Assembly (NCBI GenBank): GCA_030429455.1
Contig: JAUIFC010000021.1
Span: 1 to 34,192 of the forward strand
DNA from: Bacteroidia bacterium
GTDB lineage: Bacteria; Bacteroidota; Bacteroidia; Flavobacteriales; Flavobacteriaceae
DNA length: 34,192 nt
Reading direction: 5' to 3'
Made by a program: the position numbers and the translations under genes. The notes beneath the pieces are model-generated. The model saw nothing but the letters and a program-made list of their open reading frames with translations, was not told the origin of the DNA and made no database searches. Numbering within the stretch: position 1 is the stretch's first letter; the number at the start of each line of letters is the position of its first letter. Shown in pieces: positions 10,359 to 17,949 of this stretch.

Positions 10359-10417
10359 AAAGTAAATGCTTAAATAGTTAACTGAGTTTTAGTTTGAATA
10401 CTCTAAATTCTTCAGCA

Positions 10418-10425
10418 CAAATATA
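10418..10425 (-). promoter_or_regulatory. -7 box of the T9SS gene
   Basis: On the minus strand the sequence reads TATATTTG, a full match to the Bacteroidota -7 element TAnnTTTG, about 60 bp upstream of the ATG. No clear -33 TTG lies at the usual spacing. The rest of the 412-bp divergent gap (10359-10770) shows no gene or repeat. Confidence 0.5.
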
Positions 10426-10746
10426 TGAGATTTATGATTAGGAATTTGGATTTAATTCAAGATGTGTTTTATGGCATTTTCAGGATTGGTTGAATAAGAC
10501 AGGTGTCTTTAATGGTAGTTGAGGATTAAAATTCCAGCTTAAAAATCGAGACATTTGGGTATGAAAAATGCGTTTTACATATTTTGAATTTTTGTAAAAG
10601 GAACTTACCGATAGGGAAAATGTATTGAAAGAGTTTTTTTTGTGCGACAAGCATTAAACCACTATGAGGTTTTCATATGAGAATGACTGCTGTCATGATT
10701 TGATGGATTCCCGTCTTTACATTAACGTTTAACACACTTTTTTTGC

Positions 10747-10754
10747 TAAATTTG
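10747..10754 (+). promoter_or_regulatory. -7 box of the WYL regulator gene
   Basis: TAAATTTG matches TAnnTTTG and lies 16 bp upstream of the WYL ATG. Unlike the four downstream promoters of the island, it lacks the ATGCAG-type palindrome, so the regulator seems not to be controlled by that operator. Confidence 0.6.
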
Positions 10755-10770
10755 AAGTCAACCTATCTTT

Positions 10771-11772
10771 ATGCCAACTAACCGCCACGCCCAGATACGA
10801 TATAATATTTTAGATAAGTGTTTTAGTAACTTTTCGAGATTGTACGCTTATGATGATCTTTTAGAAGAAGTCAATACAGTCTTGTATGATTTGGGTACAG
10901 AAGGCATACAACTCAGACAACTCCAATATGATATTGAGCACATGAAATCTACTGAAGGATGGGAAATTGAGTTTGAAAGTGGGTTAAAAAAAGGCAGAAA
11001 AAAAGCCTTTCGTTATAATGATAAAGACTTTAGCATCGCAAACCATCCCTTGAATGTTAATGATACAGATCAGTTACAAACGACTTTGGCTATTCTTTCA
11101 AGATATAAACATCGCGAAGAATTTTCATGGTTGGAAGAATTGATTCCCAGAATGCAACAGGCTTTTGACTTGGTAGCCGAAGGTGAGAATAGCATAATGA
11201 GTTATCAGGAAAACACCTATTTAAAAGGTAAAGAATACATAGGCGTTTTATTTAATTTGATTGTCAAACAAAAACAGATCCAACTCACCTACCAACCCTA
11301 TAATAAGCCAAAAGAAGTTTTTAGAGTATATCCCCAACATTTAAAACAATTCAATAACCGCTGGTTTTTATTTGCTTATAATTCAGAAGTTGAATCAATA
11401 TATAATTTTCCTCTGGATAGGATTTTAGACATTGAAGAGCTATCCAATTCCTTTGAAACTTTGGACATCAACTGGATAGATTATTTTGATGATATTGTTG
11501 GTGTCACAAAAACAGAAGATGGTCAAGTTGAAAAAGTTGTATTAAAGTTTAGTGAGCATCGGATTAATTATGTGCTGACCAAACCACTTCATGGTTCGCA
11601 AAGGCCTTATAAAGCAGATGAAAGTGGCACGAGTATTATGATTGAAGTCATCCCAAACCGTGAGTTATACCAACTCATCTTATCTTTTGGCGCTGATGTG
11701 ATTGTGATCCAGCCAGAGCATATAAGAGAAGAAATCAAAACTATAATCAATGCAATGAAAGATAATTATTAG
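10771..11772 (+). CDS. WYL-domain transcriptional regulator
   Basis: A 333-aa protein with an N-terminal winged-helix region (residues ~5-75, AQIRYNILDKCFSNFSRLYAYDDLL) and a central WYL domain (residues ~155-240, including LTYQPYNKPKEVFRVYPQHLKQFNNRWFLFAYN), then a C-terminal extension typical of WYL regulators. Proteins of this type control many phage-defence islands (BrxR and CapW are examples) and are thought to sense a nucleic-acid or nucleotide ligand through the WYL domain. It is the first gene of the island. The palindrome found at four promoters downstream is the obvious candidate for its binding site; the first copy begins 1 bp after its stop codon. That pairing is inference from position. 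Confidence 0.9.
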   Translation: MPTNRHAQIRYNILDKCFSNFSRLYAYDDLLEEVNTVLYDLGTEGIQLRQLQYDIEHMKSTEGWEIEFESGLKKGRKKAFRYNDKDFSIANHPLNVNDTDQLQTTLAILSRYKHREEFSWLEELIPRMQQAFDLVAEGENSIMSYQENTYLKGKEYIGVLFNLIVKQKQIQLTYQPYNKPKEVFRVYPQHLKQFNNRWFLFAYNSEVESIYNFPLDRILDIEELSNSFETLDINWIDYFDDIVGVTKTEDGQVEKVVLKFSEHRINYVLTKPLHGSQRPYKADESGTSIMIEVIPNRELYQLILSFGADVIVIQPEHIREEIKTIINAMKDNY

Positions 11773-11773
11773 T

Positions 11774-11808
11774 ATGCAGATAGAGTGCGTAAGTTTGGTA
11801 CATATTTG
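11774..11808 (+). promoter_or_regulatory. Operator/promoter A of the island
   Basis: Palindrome variant ATGCAGATAGAGTGCGT (11774-11790), 10 bp, then CATATTTG (11801-11808) followed by CA. It begins just after the WYL stop codon. It is the most diverged of the four copies, with mismatches in the right arm. Confidence 0.7.
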
Positions 11809-11832
11809 CATGAACAAACAAAAAAACTGATC

Positions 11833-12210
11833 ATGTTACCAAAAAAATCAATTAACATTTACCCAAAAAATGAAACAAATGTAGAAGCTCTGTTGGAATT
11901 CTATTTTAAAGACTTAAATGTTAGTTTTGATGGTGTTATAGATTTTCTTCTTGTTGAAAACAAACGCTTAGAGCTAAATCAAATCGAATTCATTTGCAGG
12001 AAAATAGTGGATGCATATCCAAATATTTTTAGGGTTAAATTGAATGGAATAATACACCTTAGAAATCTATTTAAATATGCCATTGATGCTCTTACTGTTA
12101 ATGAGTTTAGATGGAAAGGAAGCAGAAATCGTAATATGATAACAAAAGAGTTCAGAGATTTTGTAAAGTCAACTGAGGTTGATATAAGTTTTCTAGAAAA
12201 AAATAATTAA
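11833..12210 (+). CDS. Hypothetical protein, first gene of unit A
   Basis: A 125-aa protein with no family I recognise. It appears soluble and helical, with a basic C-terminal region (RWKGSRNRNMITKEFRDF). The in-frame GTG at 11785 lies inside the operator and upstream of the -7 box, so it cannot be in the transcript; I chose the ATG at 11833, about 25 bp after the box. The next gene starts 10 bp after its stop, so the two are probably one unit. The operator suggests co-expression with the retron and helicase units. Confidence 0.65.
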   Translation: MLPKKSINIYPKNETNVEALLEFYFKDLNVSFDGVIDFLLVENKRLELNQIEFICRKIVDAYPNIFRVKLNGIIHLRNLFKYAIDALTVNEFRWKGSRNRNMITKEFRDFVKSTEVDISFLEKNN

Positions 12211-12220
12211 ACTTAGAATT

Positions 12221-12607
12221 ATGGGTGTTTATAATCAAATAAGTTATTACAAGGCCTCTAGATCAAGACTTTTAAGTGATTACTTTAAAGAGGAATGGTC
12301 TAGTGTCGGGAGAGTTGTTTTTGAAAACCCGCCTTTTGAAGGTTTAGTTCTTAAATTGTGGGAAGATGTAATTTATATTGAATATCATAGAAGTATAAAT
12401 AAAGTATTTAGTAAGGATATTAAATCTAGGGTAAGAGCTTTTGAAAAAAGACTTTTTAACAGCATCCAATGTGAAATTTCAGATAAATGGATATGTATTA
12501 CACCAATAAAGAGGAATGACTTTCCTGACACAATAGAAGGAATGAAACTTAGAGCTGAACACTATGTATTTTTAGCAATTTTAAGTCTAGATTGCTTTAA
12601 AAATTAA
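12221..12607 (+). CDS. Hypothetical protein, second gene of unit A
   Basis: A 128-aa protein of unknown family. It is aromatic-rich and mixed alpha/beta by eye (LVLKLWEDVIYIEYHRSINKVF, then a C-terminal helix EGMKLRAEHYVFLAILSLDC). There is no signal peptide or membrane segment, so it is likely cytoplasmic. It ends 6 bp before operator B. With its upstream partner it could be a two-component accessory or toxin-antitoxin-like pair; nothing in the sequence proves this. Confidence 0.65.
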   Translation: MGVYNQISYYKASRSRLLSDYFKEEWSSVGRVVFENPPFEGLVLKLWEDVIYIEYHRSINKVFSKDIKSRVRAFEKRLFNSIQCEISDKWICITPIKRNDFPDTIEGMKLRAEHYVFLAILSLDCFKN

Positions 12608-12613
12608 AATACC

Positions 12614-12648
12614 ATGCAGATACACTGCATAAAAGCAAATTAGATTTG
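12614..12648 (+). promoter_or_regulatory. Operator/promoter B, retron promoter
   Basis: Perfect palindrome ATGCAG-ATACA-CTGCAT (12614-12630), 10 bp, then TAGATTTG (12641-12648) followed by CA. The expected transcription start, about 7 nt after the box, falls at the first bases of the retron a1 arm (12656). The -33 position is occupied by the palindrome rather than by a TTG. Confidence 0.82.
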
Positions 12649-12655
12649 CACTGTT

Positions 12656-12908
12656 CTTTGAAATACCTGCCAGAAGATATTGATCCGTGGGTGCTGGTCC
12701 CTTTTCATAGGGACAATGATCGGCATTTTCTCCCGGCCTTGGTTGGGATGAATGTCACTTAGGCATTATGCTCAGTTCTGTCATTGATCTTAGTATTAAT
12801 AATATGAATTTGTCATTGATGTATTATAAGTGATTAATAGGTATTGAATTTCAATTGTAATGATTGAAATATTCATACATAAAGAGTATCAGGCAGGTAT
12901 TTTCAAAG
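12656..12908 (+). ncRNA. Retron msr-msd non-coding RNA
   Basis: A 16-nt arm CTTTGAAATACCTGCC (12656-12671) is complementary to GGCAGGTATTTTCAAAG (12892-12908) with one bulged T. These are the a1 and a2 repeats that close a retron RNA. Between them are an msr-like hairpin GTCCCT/AGGGAC (12697-12702 and 12709-12714), a stem built on TCCC/GGGA near 12731-12748, a long-range stem TCACTTA/TAAGTGA (12755-12761 and 12827-12833) and a stem around 12846-12875. G12673, just after a1, is a possible branching guanosine. The RNA lies directly before a reverse transcriptase with retron motifs. Exact msr/msd borders cannot be set by eye. Confidence 0.82.
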
Positions 12909-12926
12909 TTCTTAAAAACTTTAAAG

Positions 12927-14117
12927 ATGAAAATTGAACAAGCACATATCGACCAAATAAGGAAGCAATTTGAAGAATTGCAAAGCAAAGAAGACTTAGT
13001 GAAGCTTTTAAATGACGCTAAGTATATGCTTTATGGTGAGGAGTGTAAGCCTGTTCAATTGAAATCATTGACATACTACGCGAATCCCGAAATCTGCAAA
13101 AAACGTTACCAGACATTTATGATCAAGAAGAAATCCGGTACAGACCGTACTATCAATGCTCCTGTAAAAGGATTGAAATCAATATTGCGACCACTAAATT
13201 TTGTATTGCAGTGTATTTACGAACCCCATGAAGCAGCAACTGGATTTGTAAAAGATAAGTCTATTGTAGATAATGCAAAAAAACACGTTGGGCATCATTA
13301 TGTCCTTAACCTGGACTTAAAAGACTTCTTTCATTCGTTTGAACGCAATAGGGTAAAAATGGGTTTTATTTACGAGCCTTTCAACCTTGGCGGAGGCAAA
13401 GAACCATTAGCTTTTTTACTGGCAAGTTTGTGTACTCATCCGTTTGAAATTGACGGAGAAGTAAAAACCGTACTTCCGCAAGGCAGTCCAACATCACCGA
13501 CTATAACTAATATTCTATGCAAGAAACTTGACCGTAGGTTAAATGGATTGGCAAACAGATATGGAGCAACATTCACTCGGTACGCTGACGATATTACTTT
13601 TTCCTCACCACACAACATCTATAATGACGAAGCATTCAACAAGGAATTGAAACGAATCATTGAGGAAGATCAGGATTTGGCTATCAATCCTAAAAAGACA
13701 CGATTACAAAAAACAGCCTACCGTCAGGAAACCACGGGATTAATTGTAAATGAAAAGGTGAATGTTCGAAAGAGATATGTAAAGCAAATCCGGATGTGGT
13801 TGTACTACTGGGAAAAGTACGGTTATGAAAAAGCGAAACAGATATTTAAACGGGATTATATTTCCGACAAAGGGCATGTGAAAAATATGAATGCTGATTT
13901 AGTCAATGTGTTGGATGGGAAATTGGAGTTTTTGAAAATGATAAAGGGTGCTCAGGACTCAACCTATAAAGGGTTGAAGATTCGGTTTGATAAATTGACA
14001 GGGGTTAAATACAAACAAAATTTTAAAAAAGTTGATTTAGAGAGTGTGGTAAACACGATATTGAGCAAAGGGCTAGACGAAGGTATTAGTCTCTATGATC
14101 GATTTAAAAAACAATAA
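12927..14117 (+). CDS. Retron reverse transcriptase
   Basis: A 396-aa protein that would copy part of the adjacent msd RNA into branched msDNA. Retron hallmarks are visible in order: NAKKH (116-120, the NAxxH motif), the NLDLKDFFHSF segment with D130 (128-138), LPQGSPTSP (183-191), the catalytic YADD (219-222), NPKKT (254-258), and TTGLIVN (269-275) in the place of the retron VTG motif. A group-II-like thumb segment (GKLEFLKMIKG) follows. An in-frame TTG at 12864 would put the a2 arm inside the coding region; the ATG at 12927, 18 bp after a2, fits retron architecture better. The accessory gene begins 3 bp after the stop codon. Confidence 0.93.
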   Translation: MKIEQAHIDQIRKQFEELQSKEDLVKLLNDAKYMLYGEECKPVQLKSLTYYANPEICKKRYQTFMIKKKSGTDRTINAPVKGLKSILRPLNFVLQCIYEPHEAATGFVKDKSIVDNAKKHVGHHYVLNLDLKDFFHSFERNRVKMGFIYEPFNLGGGKEPLAFLLASLCTHPFEIDGEVKTVLPQGSPTSPTITNILCKKLDRRLNGLANRYGATFTRYADDITFSSPHNIYNDEAFNKELKRIIEEDQDLAINPKKTRLQKTAYRQETTGLIVNEKVNVRKRYVKQIRMWLYYWEKYGYEKAKQIFKRDYISDKGHVKNMNADLVNVLDGKLEFLKMIKGAQDSTYKGLKIRFDKLTGVKYKQNFKKVDLESVVNTILSKGLDEGISLYDRFKKQ

Positions 14118-14120
14118 AAA

Positions 14121-15005
14121 ATGAAAGATAAGGAAAAACTCAAAAAGCTTGTTCAAATCATTGGTGATCTTTTGAAAGAAGAAGAAAACGAATGGTTAAC
14201 GGACGAAATATTGAAGGTCATTGGCGAAGCTAATCCAGTCGAAGAAATGGCTAAACATTCCCTTATCCAAAACATCCATGAATATTGTGTTGAACAAAAA
14301 ATTGATAAACAGTCAAAAGAATTCTATGATTCATTCCCAATAGCTGAAATTAAAGATCAACTTATATTGGATTACAAAAAAATGGAACATGAAAGAAGAC
14401 GGGATGATTTTGAAAACTTTTGTCTATGTATGTACCAGCAGATTGAAAATATTACCAATTTTCTTTTTGAGAAGAATATTAAAAGTGTTTGGAACGCAGA
14501 GAAACATAAGATAGCTGTTAAATCATTTTTTGACAGAACTAAGAGGAAATATGTGATTCCAAATACAGGAGGAACCTCATTAGAGCAATTAGTTTTTCAG
14601 GGGACTGACACATCAAAATGGTTCGCAAACAGAAAATTTCGAGCCGTACTATTTTTCTTTTATTACAAAAAGAATGTAACTAGAGATGACTATGAATTCA
14701 ATTCAATCTATTTCACTCATCAAGAGATTTATCAGATGAGAAATCAAAATCACAGAGGAAGTAATCCAACAACTTATCAACAAAAAACATTAGATAAAAT
14801 AAAAGGGAACGAATCAAGGTTCTTTTTTAAATTCTACGGATTCCTTCAAGACTTTGTCAATCAAATAGAGTCATCATACTCCACAAAATCAAAAAGTGGA
14901 AATAAGAATAAGAAATCAGGCAAAACCAAATCTCAAATAAACACCATCGGTGCAAGTAACCCTGAATTAGAAAAATTGAAGCAACAGATGAAGAAAAATG
15001 AATAG
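14121..15005 (+). CDS. Retron-associated accessory/effector protein, possibly HEPN-like
   Basis: A 294-aa soluble protein starting 3 bp after the reverse transcriptase stop, so it is the likely effector of the retron. Residues ~1-90 are charged and helical. A helix FENFCLCMYQQIENITNFLFE (97-117) is followed by RTKRKYVIP (139-147) and a helix ending in MRNQNHRG (206-213). The helix-with-Glu plus later Arg-Asn-x-x-His order resembles HEPN ribonucleases, but the spacing is R-x3-H and not the usual R-x4-6-H, so the assignment is weak. The C-terminus (~255-275) is a Lys/Ser-rich linker. The last base of its stop codon is the first base of operator C. The retron type cannot be named from sequence alone. 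Confidence 0.7.
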   Translation: MKDKEKLKKLVQIIGDLLKEEENEWLTDEILKVIGEANPVEEMAKHSLIQNIHEYCVEQKIDKQSKEFYDSFPIAEIKDQLILDYKKMEHERRRDDFENFCLCMYQQIENITNFLFEKNIKSVWNAEKHKIAVKSFFDRTKRKYVIPNTGGTSLEQLVFQGTDTSKWFANRKFRAVLFFFYYKKNVTRDDYEFNSIYFTHQEIYQMRNQNHRGSNPTTYQQKTLDKIKGNESRFFFKFYGFLQDFVNQIESSYSTKSKSGNKNKKSGKTKSQINTIGASNPELEKLKQQMKKNE

Positions 15006-15039
15006 TGCAGATACACTGCATCTGTTATTATAACCTTTG
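15005..15039 (+). promoter_or_regulatory. Operator/promoter C, helicase unit
   Basis: GTGCAG-ATACA-CTGCAT (15005-15021), 10 bp, then AACCTTTG (15032-15039) followed by CA. The palindrome overlaps the stop codon of the preceding gene by one base. The helicase ATG is 17 bp after the box. Confidence 0.8.
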
Positions 15040-15056
15040 CATGAAATAAAAAAGTA

Positions 15057-17183
15057 ATGAAAATCTTTAACCATTTCCAACATATCAATCTCACTCAAGA
15101 CCAACACAAAGCTTTGGAAGGGCTTTCTAGATTTTTAGAAAGCGATGATCGGATTTTTATCCTACAGGGATATGCGGGAAGTGGTAAAACTACATTGCTA
15201 AAAGGTTTGATTCAGTACCTTTTAGAGCTTAAAAAAGCATTCGATGTAATGGCACCAACGGGTCGAGCAGCTAAAATCCTTAAGGACAAAACTAGTTTCG
15301 GCCAGACCATTCATAGAACAATATACAATTTTAAGGAGCTGCAAACCTTACAGGATAAGAACAATAAAGACGACCATTCTTTTCACTATCTATTTCCTAT
15401 TGATCTCAATGATTTTGATGACAAAATTCTCATCATAGATGAGGCTTCCATGATATCAAGTAGAGAATCAAAAAACGAAATCTTCTCTTTTGGAACAGAT
15501 GTTTTACTTGATGATTTATTGACTTATAGCAGAGTGCCACACTCTAATAATAAAATAATTTTTGTTGGTGACCCGGCCCAGCTCCCGCCGGTTGGAGATA
15601 ATACCTCAAAAGCTTTAATGCCAAAATATTTTTTAGATTTAGGCATCAAAACCCAACATGTTATTTTAGAACAAGTCGTCAGACAAAAAGAAAATAATAT
15701 TCTCAAGAATGCTGCTAAAATAAGAACATTAATTTCTTCAGATAAAAGAAGTGAATTGAAATTGGATTATGATCAGGATTCATTTATTAAAAGTCAAAGT
15801 GAGAATCTAGCACAACAATACTATGAAAAATTTCCAATTCCCGAAATTGGTGATAGTGTAATTATAGCGTTCAGTAATGCTCAATGCCTAAATTATAATA
15901 GAGCTGTTAGAACTAAAATATTCCCTAATCATGACCATGTAACAAGCGGTGATTTATTGATTATTACTCATAATAATTACCACACCTACGGCTTTGATTT
16001 AATGAATGGTGAGATGGTTAAAGTTATGAAAGCAAGTCAGAGTATCATTCCAAGAAAAAATATACCTGTTTACGAAACTGTAAATGGAAAAAGAATAAAA
16101 AAACACATCACATTACACTTTAGAAAAATACTAATCAGAGTTGAAAATCACTCAGAAGAATTAGAGTGTTTAATCATAGATTCTTTACTGAATTCTCCGC
16201 ATAGAGACCTTACAATTTCAGAAATGAAAGCTTTATACATAGATTTTGTGATGCGCTTTCAAAGTGAACAAGCAAGAAGAAAAGAAAATGGATTAACTTT
16301 TTATAGAGTTGGTTCATCTCAATTTAAAGACCAGCTAAAAACAGATAAATATTTCAATGCCCTTAGGGTTAAGTATGGTTATGCTATAACCTGTCATAAG
16401 GCTCAAGGTGGTGAGTGGTTAACTACTTTTGTCGATTATTATGGTAGGACCAGCCTAAAAGAAGACCCCTTAAGATGGTCATATACGGCCACCACACGTG
16501 CAATCGAAAGATGTTATGCGGCGAATGCCCCTAACGTCAATTTTTTATCAAGCTTTAATATAGGTGATATAAAACCATTAACAAATATACCTCAAAATGT
16601 ATTAGCCCTTAATAATATACCAGTTTCACCATTTCATTCAGCAGATCAGCATAGGGCAAAAAGTTTGAAATATTGGGAAATAAATGAGAAAATAGAGCAT
16701 ACACAATTTCAAATTGAGTCTGTAAATAGCTTTGGCGGTTTTCAGGAGCGATACACGATTTCTTTTCTCGATGAAAAAGAAGAGTTTGATGCTTATCATA
16801 ATGGTGCCGGACTATTTAAAAAATTCACAGCAGTTCATCCAGATAGAAATGATTGGCAAAAGGAAGTTTTAGAATTACTTAACAAGACATATCACATTAC
16901 CTTTAATATTGATTATAATCCTTCATACAACTTTTTAGAAAGACTATATGGCTTGGTTCAGTCATTATGTTCTGATGTTGGTATTACTATAACAAATATT
17001 GAAGAGAGGCGAGCAAGCTACTTTGTTAACTATTACCTTAAGACCGATGTAAAATGTGCTTTGATTCAATTTTATTTCAATGGTCGGGAACAGCTCACCA
17101 GAGCTTTACCAAAATCAACAGAAGGTAATGAGGATGAAAAATTAAATCTATTAATCTCAAAACTTCAAGCTTATGTCATTTAA
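15057..17183 (+). CDS. RecD-like superfamily 1 DNA helicase with extra C-terminal domain
   Basis: A 708-aa ATP-dependent helicase of the RecD/Pif1/Dda group. Visible motifs are the Q-motif-like LTQDQHKAL (12-20), Walker A GYAGSGKTT (38-46), APTGRAA (66-72), Walker B LIIDEAS (125-131), motif III GDPAQLPPVG (171-180), the arginine-containing VVRQ (207-210), YAITCHKAQGGEW (442-454) and YTATTRA (476-482). Residues ~530-708 have no helicase motif and form an extra domain I do not recognise. The gene is led by operator C and overlaps the TPR gene by 11 bp, so the two are translationally coupled. Helicases of this group paired with TPR/S1-like proteins occur in predicted bacterial conflict systems; that link is inference. 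Confidence 0.9.
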   Translation: MKIFNHFQHINLTQDQHKALEGLSRFLESDDRIFILQGYAGSGKTTLLKGLIQYLLELKKAFDVMAPTGRAAKILKDKTSFGQTIHRTIYNFKELQTLQDKNNKDDHSFHYLFPIDLNDFDDKILIIDEASMISSRESKNEIFSFGTDVLLDDLLTYSRVPHSNNKIIFVGDPAQLPPVGDNTSKALMPKYFLDLGIKTQHVILEQVVRQKENNILKNAAKIRTLISSDKRSELKLDYDQDSFIKSQSENLAQQYYEKFPIPEIGDSVIIAFSNAQCLNYNRAVRTKIFPNHDHVTSGDLLIITHNNYHTYGFDLMNGEMVKVMKASQSIIPRKNIPVYETVNGKRIKKHITLHFRKILIRVENHSEELECLIIDSLLNSPHRDLTISEMKALYIDFVMRFQSEQARRKENGLTFYRVGSSQFKDQLKTDKYFNALRVKYGYAITCHKAQGGEWLTTFVDYYGRTSLKEDPLRWSYTATTRAIERCYAANAPNVNFLSSFNIGDIKPLTNIPQNVLALNNIPVSPFHSADQHRAKSLKYWEINEKIEHTQFQIESVNSFGGFQERYTISFLDEKEEFDAYHNGAGLFKKFTAVHPDRNDWQKEVLELLNKTYHITFNIDYNPSYNFLERLYGLVQSLCSDVGITITNIEERRASYFVNYYLKTDVKCALIQFYFNGREQLTRALPKSTEGNEDEKLNLLISKLQAYVI

Positions 17184-17949
17184 AGAAATCAACGAACTTA
17201 GAAGAGACAATAAACTAGATGAAGCTTTAGAAAAGGCAATCCAAGCATTAGAATCTGATGCCGAAAATATTTGGAATAAAAGAGCAGCCTCATGGGTATA
17301 TTATGAATATCTCAAAAAGTATTCTGAACATAACTCATTTGATGCATTTAAGGCTATTCTTCTAAAATTAAAAGAACTTCAACTTCCTGAAGATGAAAAA
17401 ATGGTATTTGATAATTCAGCCTGGCAAATTGGGAGGTTAATTTATAATTTACAAAAGCAAGACCCCGTAAGTTATTCAAAGATTAATGAGGTCTTTGATA
17501 TTATAAAAGAATTTCATTTTACAAAACCATCTGAATCTTATTCCTTCATTTACAAGGCTTTTCACAAAGGATACCAGAACTGGTCTAAATATCTGGAATT
17601 TGCAGATTGGTGGAATTTCGAAAATTTTCGCCAAGAAGATTATCAAAGTGAAGAATACAATGGCAGAGCGATGATGCCTTTAGCAGAAAAAGCCTTCATA
17701 GCTTATGCAAAGAAACTTTTAGAAGGTGAGCCATTAGATGCTTATGGTCAGCGAAGAGATATTGACAAGGATAGAATTAGATCATTCCTTCCGTTACTTG
17801 ATGAATTGATTGAACAGTATCCATACTTTAAATATTCATCATTTTACAAAGCAAAATTATTATTAGCATTGGGTGACGATAAAAATGTACTGTCTGCATT
17901 TTTGCCATTTGCTAGACAAAAACGAAATGATTTTGGGTATGGGATGTGA
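17173..17949 (+). CDS. TPR-like protein, N-terminal part of a split gene
   Basis: A 258-aa frame of helical TPR-like repeats, beginning INELRRDNKLDEALEKAIQALESDAENIWNKRAASWVYYEY, with aromatic-rich helices after it. It overlaps the helicase by 11 bp. It ends RQKRNDFGYGM-stop, a sudden break in the middle of a helical repeat. Adding one T in the TTTT run at 17931-17934 gives DFWVWDVM and joins smoothly to the next frame, which carries on the same helical repeats. I therefore read 17173-18689 as one ~505-residue TPR plus cold-shock/S1-like protein split by a -1 event: sequencing error, mutation, or programmed frameshifting. Confidence 0.75.
   Translation: MSFKEINELRRDNKLDEALEKAIQALESDAENIWNKRAASWVYYEYLKKYSEHNSFDAFKAILLKLKELQLPEDEKMVFDNSAWQIGRLIYNLQKQDPVSYSKINEVFDIIKEFHFTKPSESYSFIYKAFHKGYQNWSKYLEFADWWNFENFRQEDYQSEEYNGRAMMPLAEKAFIAYAKKLLEGEPLDAYGQRRDIDKDRIRSFLPLLDELIEQYPYFKYSSFYKAKLLLALGDDKNVLSAFLPFARQKRNDFGYGM
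17931..17934 (+). other. Apparent -1 frameshift site (TTTT)
   Basis: The P-site codon TTT (17932-17934) can slip back one base onto an identical TTT, after which the reading is TGG GTA TGG GAT GTG ATG, in frame with the downstream coding part. The zero frame ends at TGA 17947-17949, which overlaps a GTG (17946) and an ATG (17949) start. Confidence 0.65.

Noticed and set aside
11785-11832. GTG at 11785 as start of the first unit A gene
   Set aside because: It lies inside the operator and upstream of the -7 box, so it would not be transcribed from that promoter.
12662-12845. AATACCT (12662-12668) with AGGTATT (12839-12845) as the retron a1/a2 pair
   Set aside because: A longer 16-bp pairing of the same arm with 12892-12908 exists and encloses more of the structured RNA.
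12864-12926. TTG at 12864 as start of the reverse transcriptase
   Set aside because: It would place the a2 arm of the retron RNA inside the coding sequence; the ATG at 12927 lies after a2 and the protein motifs are complete without the extra residues.
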